DNA of 64,000 bases from Endozoicomonas sp965199185 (GTDB taxonomy: Bacteria; Pseudomonadota; Gammaproteobacteria; Pseudomonadales; Endozoicomonadaceae), in the NCBI GenBank assembly GCA_965199185.1, contig CBDAQW010000037.1, forward strand, positions 372,001-436,000. Direction: 5' to 3'. Below the pieces are notes generated by a model, which did not search any database, was not told the DNA's origin, and worked only from the letters and a program-made list of their open reading frames with translations. Positions 36,073 through 44,330 of this stretch are shown here, in pieces. The translations under genes were made by a program, and so were the position numbers. Positions within the stretch are counted from its first letter, which is position 1. Each line of letters begins with the position of its first letter.

Positions 36073-36074
36073 GA

Positions 36075-36695
36075 TCAGATCTCCCGGGTATTGATAATAC
36101 GACCGGTAGTATCACCGGATGGACGACCATGACGACTGGCTTTTACTACCAGCGATGGCAGGGTTTGTGATGAGTCAGGCAGAGGCGCAATATTAGTATT
36201 GGTTCCATACTGGGCCTGCAGTTCATCCATCGGGCCAAAATCCAGAGCCCGCAGAGGGCAGGATTCAACACAAACCGGCTTCTTGCCCTGCTCTAAACGA
36301 TCAAAACAGCCGTCGCACTTACTCATGACTTTCTTGTCCGCATCGTATTGGGGAGCGCCATAAGGGCAGGCCATTTCGCAATAACGACAACCGACGCATA
36401 GGCTTTGATCAACCGTTACAAGACCATCTTTTTCACGTTTTTGCATTGCACCGGTTGGGCAGGCTTTGGCACAAGCAGGTTTGGCACAGTGGTTACAGGC
36501 AATCGACAAATAATAGCTGAAGACATCCTGATGCAGGGTGCCATCTTCATTCTCTACCCAGTTACCACCACCATATTCATAAACATGGCGCCAGTTTCTG
36601 TCGATACCCAGATCGTTGTCGTCTTTACAAGACAGCTGACAGGTTTTGCAGCCGGTGCATTTGCTGGAATCAACAAAAAATCCATATTGTTTCAT
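36075..36695 (-). CDS. dmsB: DMSO reductase iron-sulfur subunit DmsB
   Basis: A 206-aa ferredoxin-type protein with four Cys clusters, CTGCKTCQLSC, CNHCAKPACAKACP, CVGCRYCEMACP and CDGCFDRLEQGKKPVCVESCP, for four [4Fe-4S] centres that pass electrons from DmsC to DmsA. Length and spacing match E. coli DmsB. Lies between dmsA (14-bp gap) and dmsC. Intact frame. Confidence 0.95.
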   Translation of the reverse strand: MKQYGFFVDSSKCTGCKTCQLSCKDDNDLGIDRNWRHVYEYGGGNWVENEDGTLHQDVFSYYLSIACNHCAKPACAKACPTGAMQKREKDGLVTVDQSLCVGCRYCEMACPYGAPQYDADKKVMSKCDGCFDRLEQGKKPVCVESCPLRALDFGPMDELQAQYGTNTNIAPLPDSSQTLPSLVVKASRHGRPSGDTTGRIINTREI

Positions 36696-36709
36696 TCTGT
36701 TCTACTCCT

Positions 36710-38892
36710 TTAGGCCTTGGCAATGTCAACCAAATTGGAATGTTGCGGGTTTGCCTTGGCCAGAGGCGATGGACGCTGCGTAGTCAGGGTGTTCATGCAG
36801 GCACCACGGTCAACGCCTTTGCGATCCGGTGCGTACCAACTGCCCTGCCCCATGGCGATAACGCCGGGTATGATGCGTTCGGTGATTTTAGCGGGAACAC
36901 GAATCTCGCCACGATCATTCCAGACTTTCAGCATGTCGCCATCTTTGATGTCGCGGGCACTGGCATCCACAGGATTAATCCAGACTTCCTGACGACAAGC
37001 GTCTTTTAACAAGTCAACGTTGCCATAAGTGGAGTGCGTACGTGCCTTATGGTGGTAACCAAACATTTGCAGCGGATATTTGTTGGAATGCGGCGCTTCA
37101 TGGCCTTCCCATGAAGAGACATATTCTGGCAGCGGACGAATAGGTTCATCGTCTTTCAGTTTCCAGGTGGCTGCAATGTCTGCGAGGCGTTCAGAGTAAA
37201 TTTCAATTTTGCCAGAAGGCGTCGCCAGCGGGTGCTTTTCAGGATCTTCCCGGAAGGCTTTGAACTGAATATGAGGCGCCCCCGGATTTTCCTGTTTCAC
37301 AATGCCTTGTTCACGGAATGTATCAAAATTCGGCAGATTCGGATTATTCTTCCGGGCATTGGCATAAATGTGACGCAGCCAGGCTTCCTGATCACGACCT
37401 TCTGTATAGGCTTCTTCTACACCCAGACGTTTGGAAATCTCTGTACACATGTCGTATAACGAACGACATTCGTACAATGGTTTAACGGCGGTTTCGCAGA
37501 AGATGGCATAACCCATATTGCCGGAGCTGCCACCTGGTGCAAAATCAGGTTGTTCTGCTGCGGTCAGATCGGGCAGGAGAATATCGGCATAACGGGCACT
37601 TGGTGTCATGTGGTTTTCAATCACCACGATCATTTCACACTGACTATCATCCTGCAGAATTTCGTGGGTTCGACCTGTATCAGAATGCTGGTTAATGATG
37701 CAGTTACCCGCGTAGTTCCAAATAAATTTGATCGGTTGGTTCAGCTTTTTAACACCGCGAATACCATCAGTGATATCGGTCATTTCATGATGGCGATAGA
37801 TAGCATCTGTCCACAGGAAATAAGGGATAGAAGCTTCAACCGGGTTAGACAGCGTCGGGAAACTGGCAAATGGCATACTGTAACTATTTTCACGGGCACC
37901 GGTTCCACCACCCGTAATACCAACGTTGCCGGTCATCACAGACAGCATGCAAATAGCACGGGAAGTCTGCTCACCCGCGACACTTCGTTGAACTCCCCAG
38001 CCCTGTTCTATACGACAAGGTTTAGTGGTCGCAATTTCACGAGCCAGACGAATAATATTGGTAGCCGGTACACGGGTAAGCCTGGCAGCCCACTCTGGCG
38101 TTTTCTTAACACCGTCAGGACCTTTACCCAAAATGTAAGAAACCCAGGAAGAGCCGGCAGGTGCAGATTCCGGCAGAGTGTCTTCGTCGTAACCCAGGGT
38201 ATAACGATCAATAAAGGCTTTATCAACCAGATTCTCTGTGATCATCACGTACGCCATACCTGCAACCAATGCTGCATCGGTGCCGGGACGAATGGGTACC
38301 CATTCATCATTATTGCCCAGTGTGGAGTCGGTCATGCGCGGATCAATGGTGATCATTTTTGCCTGACTGCGCTTGCGGGTCTCACTGTGCTGATACACGA
38401 CACCGGCACCACTCATTCGGGTTTCGGCAGGGTTGTTACCAAAGTTGACGATCAGTTTGGTATTAACAATATCAGAAGAACAGTTACTGCCTACCCAGCT
38501 GCCACCAAACAGATAAGGCAAGGCAACGGCAATTTGACCAGTGCTGTAATCGCCATAATGGTTCAGATAACCGCCCCAGCAATTCATCATTCGAGCAATC
38601 GGTGTTGCACTTGGCGGCCAGGATTTAGAAACCGTGCCGCCGAGGGTTCCGGTGGCGTAGTTTATATAGATAGCTTCATTGCCATACTCTTTTTTAATGC
38701 GCTTAAGATTATCCGCAATGCTATCAAAGGCTTCTTCCCAACTAATTCGTTCAAAGCGCCCTTCACCACGTTTGCCTACACGCTTCATCGGGTATTTCAG
38801 GCGATCAGGGTTGTAAACTCTCTGACGGAAAGAGCGACCACGCAAACAGGCACGTATCTGATGGTTGCCATATACATCATCACCGGTGTTAT
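36710..38892 (-). pseudogene. dmsA: dmsA 3' part (DMSO reductase catalytic subunit, split by IS)
   Basis: Carries most of the bis-MGD oxidoreductase: ACLRGRSFRQRVYNPDRLKYPMKRVGKRGEGRFERISWEEA at its start, then the large Mo-binding domains, and a C-terminal molydopterin-dinucleotide-binding domain (PLQMFGYHHKARTHSTYGN ... MGQGSWYAPDRKGVDRGACMNTL). Homology runs to the IS boundary at 38892, upstream of the first in-frame Met (38845). Joined to 40131-40383 across one 9-bp target copy, the frame is restored (ETDNTGDDVYGNHQIRACLRGRS), so insertion is the event that broke the gene. Operon dmsABC. Confidence 0.92.
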
Positions 38893-40130
38893 CAGGGCAA
38901 TCTCATTTGGCACTAACATACTTTGCCCTGTGACATTAAAACAACTCAAAAGGTATGGCATTCTCCACCCTAAGACTAAGGATGCCATATATGACCCTCT
39001 TGGATGCATTTTCCGAACTGACTGAAATTCGTGCTGATAATCATCGTTATCCTCTGCCAAACCTTGTTTTCATAGCTGTTTGCATGATCACTTGTGGCGC
39101 TGAAGACTGGAAGATGGTCTCAGAACTTGCCAAGAAAAAGAAATCCTGGCTAAAGCTTCATATCCCTCTTCCTCATGGCGTCCCATCTCATCACACATTT
39201 ATTCGAGTTTTTGAACGACTTGATCCAGATGAGTTTCGCCAATGTTTTATAACCTGGGTTAAACAAATTGCTGAGCGTACTCATGGTGAAGTCATCGCTA
39301 TTGATGGAAAAACACTGCGTCGCTCATACGATAAAGGTGATAACAAGGCCGCTATCCATATGGTCAACGCATGGGCCAGCCAGACAGGTATGGTACTTGG
39401 GCAACTTAAGACAGCAGCCAAGTCTAATGAGATAACCGCTATTCCAGCACTTCTCGATATGCTAGAGATCAGCGGGTGCATTGTCAGCACTGACGCTATG
39501 GGCTGCCAAAGAGCGATCGCTGAAAAAATCAGAGATAAAAATGCGCACTACCTGCTGGCTGTAAAAGGAAACCAGCCGCACCTACACGATGATATCAAGC
39601 TTTATCTTGATGATCTGGCGACAAAGGAAAAGCTATCTGAAAGCGCAAGTTTTCATGAAACGATAGAAAAAGGTCATGGACGAATAGAAATACGTCGCTG
39701 TTGGACAAGTACTGATATTCATTGGCTTGTCCAGCGTGAAGACTGGAAAGATCTCGCTATGATAGGGGTTGTTGAAGGTGAGCGTCATGAAGGTGATCAG
39801 GTGAGTATTGAGCGTCGATATTTTATTTCTAGCCTAACCACAGGTGCCAAGCACTTCATGAATTCAGTGCGATCTCATTGGTCGGTGGAGAACAATCTGC
39901 ACTGGGTACTCGACATTGGCTTTAGAGAAGACGAGTGTCGTATTAGAAAAGGCTTTGGCCCAGAGAATATGGCGATATTCAGACAAATAGCTCTAAACTT
40001 GCTGAAGCAGGAGACTACCTTAAAGCTTGGCATCAAGAACAAGCGCATCATGGCGGCAGCGGATGACGAATACAGAACACTGCTGCTTCAAGGAATTATT
40101 TGAAAGTTAGTGCTAAATGAGATCGCCCTG
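38893..40130 (+). mobile_element. ISAs1-family insertion sequence in dmsA (1238 bp)
   Basis: Ends are imperfect inverted repeats CAGGGC(A/G)ATCTCATTT(G/A)GCACTAAC. The element is flanked by a perfect 9-bp target duplication CGGTGTTAT (38884-38892 and 40131-40139). It contains one transposase gene with an intact frame, so insertion is probably recent and the element may still move. Confidence 0.94.
38955..40103 (+). CDS. ISAs1-family transposase
   Basis: A 382-aa DDE transposase related to the E. coli H-repeat-associated proteins: EVIAIDGKTLRRSYDKGDNKAAIHMVNAWASQTGMVLGQLKTAAKSNEITAIPALLDMLEISGCIVSTDAMGCQRAIAEKI, with first and second Asp, and a C-terminal HWSVENNLHWVLDIGFREDECRIRKG holding the Glu. 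A second start at 38991 (AAGGA upstream) would give 370 aa, closer to family length. Confidence 0.93.
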   Translation: MAFSTLRLRMPYMTLLDAFSELTEIRADNHRYPLPNLVFIAVCMITCGAEDWKMVSELAKKKKSWLKLHIPLPHGVPSHHTFIRVFERLDPDEFRQCFITWVKQIAERTHGEVIAIDGKTLRRSYDKGDNKAAIHMVNAWASQTGMVLGQLKTAAKSNEITAIPALLDMLEISGCIVSTDAMGCQRAIAEKIRDKNAHYLLAVKGNQPHLHDDIKLYLDDLATKEKLSESASFHETIEKGHGRIEIRRCWTSTDIHWLVQREDWKDLAMIGVVEGERHEGDQVSIERRYFISSLTTGAKHFMNSVRSHWSVENNLHWVLDIGFREDECRIRKGFGPENMAIFRQIALNLLKQETTLKLGIKNKRIMAAADDEYRTLLLQGII

Positions 40131-40383
40131 CGGTGTTATCGGTTTCAGTAGATACAATAACACCGTCTTTTACATGATGACGCAATACACAACGGGAGCC
40201 GTAGTTAACCGTACAGGAGGACCAGACACTGGTTTCTTCTGATTGACTTTCAACATCTTCGGCCAACGCCTTGAACGGCAAACCTGCACCTGCAATTGCC
40301 GCTGCTCCTACAGCACCAGAGCCTTTTAGGAAGCTGCGACGTTTCAGTGAAGACTTTAGCGTTTGCTTCAAAATATTCTTCAT
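40131..40383 (-). pseudogene. dmsA: dmsA 5' part with Tat signal and mutated cluster motif
   Basis: First 84 codons of dmsA. The twin-arginine signal is SLKRRSFLKGSGAVGAAAIAGAGLPFKALAED. The Fe-S binding segment reads SSCTVNYGSRCVLR, where DmsA proteins have CTVNCGSRC. The middle Cys codon has become TAC, a single G-to-A change that removes a cluster ligand. So the gene is damaged twice, by this mutation and by the ISAs1 element. Translation would run into the IS and stop. Confidence 0.9.
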
Positions 40384-40714
40384 GGATTCCTTAAATCTAT
40401 CGGGTCAAATTTTGTTCAAAAATCGAATACAGAGAAGCTGAAGAGGGAAGAATAATTGTTATGCCTGAATGACTCTCTGTGCACTCATAACATGTTGATG
40501 GACTCATAACTGATTATAAATCAGCCATAGTCATTTTTATGAAGGCGTAATGAGGTCGATGGATTATAAATTCATACACTTTATATGGCTATTGATCAGG
40601 CTCAATATTTATTTGTTTTCAAAATTCAGGATTCTGCTAAACAAGCTATATTTAACCAGCTTTAAAAAGGATATTGAAGTTCAAAATAAAACCAACTACT
40701 ACGAAGGTCGTATT
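40384..40714. promoter_or_regulatory. Divergent region dmsA / secreted unknown
   Basis: About 330 bp. Contains a perfect palindrome CTGATT-ATA-AATCAG (40510-40524) that could bind a dimeric regulator. It does not fit the FNR consensus TTGAT-N4-ATCAA expected for an anaerobic dms promoter. No gene is assigned here; an open frame from 40550 lacks an SD. Confidence 0.35.
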
Positions 40715-41974
40715 ATGAAAAGGCTGTTTCTCAGAGCCACGCTATTAATTTTATACGCTGGTTCATGCTTTTCATGGGTGGTGACTGAAAACGGCTGTTT
40801 TCCAGAGCTCGGAGATTCTGCAGATGCCTGTTATTTTCATAATCACAAAGAAGAAATGGATCTATTACGAGAAACGATTCGTGACTCATCAGTGTTAAAC
40901 AACCCACCTCCTACCGAAAGCAATGGTGAAATAGTTCGTATCTTTTACTGGAATCTCGGGCATAACTGGCATATTGGCAATAGTGCTGCTATTAAACACA
41001 AATCACTGATTGCGGATTTTGAACGACATATCAAAAAATTGAAGCATAAGCCTGATTTATACGTTTTCACCGGAGTAAACCCAGAACAAGATAAAAAAAT
41101 GCTCTCTGAGCTTTGTCGAAAAATAAAAGGGATAGGCACGACCCATGATGCATTTGCTGATCGTGGCTGCAGTATCACCTCAAAACCAGATATCCGTCAT
41201 GCAGCCCTCAACCGCCAAATAGTTATTTCAAGTTCAATCAGCATTATTGTGGCAGAAAATAAATGCGAAGACCCCGTCATAGACCGTTCTTGTAACGTAA
41301 AGCAGATAGAAGCTCGCAACATCCAACGCACCTCAATTCAGGATATTTTTGCTAACTATTACAGCTTTCAATATAAAACGGCTGCATCAGGTTACTGGAT
41401 TGATTTCGCCATAATCGATACGTTTGATGATCACGACTTCTCAATGTCTTATTATTTTTCAGAAGCTGATTACAAAGATATCTGGTCGCAGTGTCATCAA
41501 ACCTTCAAAAGAATAATGAACAAAAGGCTAAAAAGTAATAGTGCAATGGTCACTCTGCTTCATGCACCGAGACCGGTTACCAAGAGCCAGCTGTCTAAAG
41601 ATCTTGCTCTGCGGCTCAACATTAAAGATGAGCGATTAAATGATCTTTCTCCTGCAAAGAACCGGCTTGCACTGGAGTACGCTTATCTGACAAGAATGAA
41701 CCCCGAACAGTCTGCAAGATCTCTCTGGTTAGGCTCATACCCTAAAGCAACCAGGCAGGCAATCTTATCCATGAAGCAGATAGTTTTGAACTTCACCAGC
41801 TCTAAAACCATGATTGACGATACATTACAACATCCGCTCTATTCCGAGAAGGCTGCTGAGTGGGGGAGTGAGTTCCAGCATTACTCCCCCTTTAGCCCAT
41901 CGCTGTTAACCATCAAATTTGATACACACTACCTGACTGAAGTTGACAGAAAATCTTCAGAAAATGAGAAATAA
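40715..41974 (+). CDS. Secreted protein of unknown function (419 aa)
   Basis: ATG 40715 has GAAGG 7 nt upstream and gives a signal peptide (MKRLFLRATLLILYAGSCFSWVV). The mature N-terminal part is Cys-containing (ENGCFPELGDSADACYFHNH). The segment IVRIFYWNLGHNWHIGN...DLYVFTGVNPEQ faintly recalls the first strands of endonuclease/exonuclease/phosphatase-fold proteins (WN..., later Asp/Asn), but the other catalytic motifs are not seen. An upstream in-frame extension with a hydrophobic stretch is judged non-coding. Single gene. Possibly a host-directed exoprotein. Confidence 0.65.
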   Translation: MKRLFLRATLLILYAGSCFSWVVTENGCFPELGDSADACYFHNHKEEMDLLRETIRDSSVLNNPPPTESNGEIVRIFYWNLGHNWHIGNSAAIKHKSLIADFERHIKKLKHKPDLYVFTGVNPEQDKKMLSELCRKIKGIGTTHDAFADRGCSITSKPDIRHAALNRQIVISSSISIIVAENKCEDPVIDRSCNVKQIEARNIQRTSIQDIFANYYSFQYKTAASGYWIDFAIIDTFDDHDFSMSYYFSEADYKDIWSQCHQTFKRIMNKRLKSNSAMVTLLHAPRPVTKSQLSKDLALRLNIKDERLNDLSPAKNRLALEYAYLTRMNPEQSARSLWLGSYPKATRQAILSMKQIVLNFTSSKTMIDDTLQHPLYSEKAAEWGSEFQHYSPFSPSLLTIKFDTHYLTEVDRKSSENEK

Positions 41975-41992
41975 TCAAAAACGCCTTTGACT

Positions 41993-42017
41993 GGTTTTTG
42001 CCCTTTAAGCAAAAACC
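41993..42017. terminator. Possible bidirectional hairpin
   Basis: Inverted repeat GGTTTTTGC / GCAAAAACC between convergent genes, just downstream of the secreted protein gene. The stem includes T/A runs, so a terminator in either direction is plausible. Confidence 0.4.
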
Positions 42018-42069
42018 AACAGATGGGGACCGCAAAAAAAATTGTCGGCAGTTTTTTACAACCCCGAAT

Positions 42070-42867
42070 TTACAAAGCGCGAATAATTCCGCCTTCAACG
42101 CGAAGAGACTGACCATTCATGGCCCGGTTGGTGGTCAGGTAGACCGTTGCTTTGGCAACTTCTTCCACAGACACGAAGCGTTGCAGCAATGAGGTTGGCT
42201 CATGATCGGCAAAATAGTTCTCAATCAGGGCTTCGGTTGACTTGCCTTCTTTTTCGGCAAGGGTATCGAAGTAGTTTTCAACACCTTCGGTCCAGGTTGG
42301 CCCGGGCAGAACTGAGTTAACGGTGACATTTTTACCTTTAGTCAGTTCTGACAACGCACGGGACAAAGACAGCAGAGCCGTCTTGGTTACCGAGTAATGA
42401 ACCATCTGACCCAACGGTTTGATGCCGCACTCAGAAGAGACATTAACAATACGGCCGAAATCGCGTTCGATCATGTCAGACATCAAAGCACGAGACAAAC
42501 GTACCGCACTCATAATGTTGACATTGAAGTAATGCATCCAGTCTTCATCACTGATTTCTTCAAACACCTTCACTTCAAAAATCCCGGTATTATTGATCAG
42601 AACATCAATGCCCCCTTCGCTTTTCAGGCGATCAACCAACGCATCGGTCTGTACTGCATCAGCCAGATCGGCTGCCGCAGTTTTTGCACGGCCAATAGCA
42701 TCGCACTCACCAGCCAGTTCTTCCGCAATGGCCTGGCAGCGACTTTCATCGCGACCATTGATATAGACGACAGCACCTTCTTTCAGATACGCCTGAGCGA
42801 TTGCTTTACCGATACCACTGGTAGAACCGGTAACCAGTACACGCTTGCCTGCTAATTCCAGATCCAT
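42070..42867 (-). CDS. Short-chain dehydrogenase/reductase
   Basis: A 265-aa Rossmann-fold oxidoreductase. Cofactor motif TGSTSGIGKAIA (residues 11-22), NNTGIF near 90, catalytic Ser in VSSECG near 141 and YSVTK near 156, followed by NSVLPGPTWTEG. An NAD(P)H-dependent classical SDR with a long insertion (ENYFDTLAEKEGKSTEALIENYFADHEP) after the PG motif. Substrate unknown. Single-gene unit adjacent to, but not clearly part of, the anti-sigma/sigma operon. Confidence 0.9.
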   Translation of the reverse strand: MDLELAGKRVLVTGSTSGIGKAIAQAYLKEGAVVYINGRDESRCQAIAEELAGECDAIGRAKTAAADLADAVQTDALVDRLKSEGGIDVLINNTGIFEVKVFEEISDEDWMHYFNVNIMSAVRLSRALMSDMIERDFGRIVNVSSECGIKPLGQMVHYSVTKTALLSLSRALSELTKGKNVTVNSVLPGPTWTEGVENYFDTLAEKEGKSTEALIENYFADHEPTSLLQRFVSVEEVAKATVYLTTNRAMNGQSLRVEGGIIRAL

Positions 42868-42962
42868 AACTACCCCAAAAACGGATTCAAATTCGTCAGT
42901 TTAAGGATCAATCACAATAATAGGAAATAAGTTATTGTGATCATTTTGATAACCAAGTGTTA

Positions 42963-43610
42963 TTAGAGTCCGAAAAATGGTTGCAACAATCTCGGGACAA
43001 GCCCCTTAAACTTCAGCGGCGCATCGGTTGCAATCAGACATATACACTCTTCATGGGTATCTGTAACGGGCTGATGCTCTACACCGGGCGTCAGGTCAGC
43101 AACATCACCGGCTTTAAAACGCCCAAGCTCATCCGTATAAGAACCACGCAGAACCAGCGTCAACTCGGAGCCTGAATGACTATGAGCCGGCATGCAAGTT
43201 CCGGGTGCAATTCTTAACAACCTGAGTTTGCCTTCATTGGCTGGCAAAATGTACTGTTTCATGCCTGCGCCAAGTGAAGCCCAGTGTAAATCATCGAGCC
43301 TGTTTCCAAGCAGATTGTGCAACGGTGCTGGTATATCTGAGTCTGTATTTTGACGGCGGCTGGTTGGTGCTATTGACACCACTGAAGATTCCAGTAAATC
43401 GAGAATATGCTCTCTGGCATCACCTGACATCCTGACAGAAGGGAGCTCGTCCAACAACAGGCTGCCGATTTGCTCGGCTTCTGCAACAACCTGTTGACAT
43501 TGCGAACAATGCTCCAGATGACAGGCTACTACCATCGCCAGAGCGTCGGGCAAACTGCCGGCCGCGTAGCTGACCAGCGAGCTGTGATCCGGGTGATGTT
43601 CAGCTGTCAT
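42963..43610 (-). CDS. chrR: ChrR-type anti-sigma factor
   Basis: A 215-aa protein. The N-terminal zinc anti-sigma domain has His6, His31, Cys35 and Cys38 (HLEHCSQC), matching the Zn ligand positions of Rhodobacter ChrR. The C-terminal cupin domain has HSHSGSELTLVLRG and DLTPGVEHQP. In R. sphaeroides, ChrR binds and inhibits the ECF sigma factor and releases it on singlet oxygen, with the cupin domain needed for the signal. Its start overlaps the sigma gene's end by 4 nt. Confidence 0.93.
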   Translation of the reverse strand: MTAEHHPDHSSLVSYAAGSLPDALAMVVACHLEHCSQCQQVVAEAEQIGSLLLDELPSVRMSGDAREHILDLLESSVVSIAPTSRRQNTDSDIPAPLHNLLGNRLDDLHWASLGAGMKQYILPANEGKLRLLRIAPGTCMPAHSHSGSELTLVLRGSYTDELGRFKAGDVADLTPGVEHQPVTDTHEECICLIATDAPLKFKGLVPRLLQPFFGL

Positions 43611-44194
43611 ACTTCACCTCCCATACACTGCCTGAGCTTACCGAAAGCCAGTCGCAAACCAGACTTCACACTGCCCAGAGGAATGTCCATTTCACTGGCA
43701 ATTTCCCGGTGTGTTTTGCCTTCGTAATATACTTTATAAATCAGTTGTGCCTGTTGTTGAGGCAATGCTTTAAACGACTTTTTCACTTTATCCGCGTCTG
43801 CCTGCATATTTTCAGGAGTAAAGCTCTCTTCGGGGTAGCTATCCAGTGACGTTTGCCGATCTGGCTTCTCCTTGCGAATACGATCTATCCAGAGGTTTCG
43901 GGCGATTCTGAAAATCCATGTGGATGCTGTTGCCTTATCCGGATTATAGGTAGAACAATGTTTCCAGACTGACAACATGGTTTCCTGCACCAACTCTTCA
44001 GACATCTCTTCGGAAACCCCTTTTTGCATCAGGTGCGCTTTCAGTCTCGGTGCAAAATGATCATAAAGTTGTATAAAAACTTTCTTGTCACGATACCGGG
44101 CAAGATCAACCAGACGATTCTTTAGCTGATCCGCGGCAGATAAAATGTTTGACTCAGGGTCCATACTATTATTTGCTGTAATAGGACAAAGCAT
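43607..44194 (-). CDS. ECF sigma factor (RpoE/ECF11-type)
   Basis: A 195-aa RNA polymerase sigma factor. Region 2 is LYDHFAPRLKAHLMQKGVSEEMSEELVQETMLSVWKHCSTYNPDKATASTWIFRIARNLWIDRIRKEK. Region 4 is LPQQQAQLIYKVYYEGKTHREIASEMDIPLGSVKSGLRLAFGKLRQCM. Paired with ChrR as in the singlet-oxygen response of Rhodobacter and Vibrio relatives. Probably autoregulated from the promoter at 44222-44255. The start at 44194 lacks a clear SD; Met at 44164 is possible. Confidence 0.93.
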   Translation of the reverse strand: MLCPITANNSMDPESNILSAADQLKNRLVDLARYRDKKVFIQLYDHFAPRLKAHLMQKGVSEEMSEELVQETMLSVWKHCSTYNPDKATASTWIFRIARNLWIDRIRKEKPDRQTSLDSYPEESFTPENMQADADKVKKSFKALPQQQAQLIYKVYYEGKTHREIASEMDIPLGSVKSGLRLAFGKLRQCMGGEV

Positions 44195-44221
44195 AAGGAT
44201 ACACTGAATTTATTCTTCATA

Positions 44222-44255
44222 AACCTTCATACGAACAACCTGCGTCGATGGATCA
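44222..44255 (-). promoter_or_regulatory. ECF-type promoter for sigma-chrR operon
   Basis: On the minus strand TGATCC (44255-44250), a 17-nt spacer, then GTATGA (44232-44227). This fits the RpoE/ECF11 consensus (-35 TGATCC, -10 near GTAT/TAAGA). The -35 abuts the divergent promoter's -35, forming palindrome GGATCATGTGATCC. Confidence 0.78.
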
Positions 44256-44257
44256 TG

Positions 44258-44290
44258 TGATCCGATTTCTTTCTCTTGTCGTATATTAAA
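44258..44290 (+). promoter_or_regulatory. ECF-type promoter for lipid/oxidoreductase operon
   Basis: TGATCC (44258-44263), a 17-nt spacer, then GTATATTA (44281-44288). The expected start is about 40 nt before the ATG at 44331. Mirror image of the sigma-gene promoter, with identical -35 and spacer length. Confidence 0.78.
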
Positions 44291-44330
44291 AAAAGAAAAA
44301 AACAGGTAGCCAGGAATGCAGGATAAAAAA

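Noticed and set aside
37550..39025. Long plus-strand open frame antisense to dmsA
   Set aside because: It mirrors the well-supported dmsA frame on the other strand, has no family features and crosses the IS boundary. Long antisense frames are common opposite GC-biased genes.
40384..40714. FNR site for dms
   Set aside because: The only clear palindrome (CTGATT-ATA-AATCAG) does not match TTGAT-N4-ATCAA.
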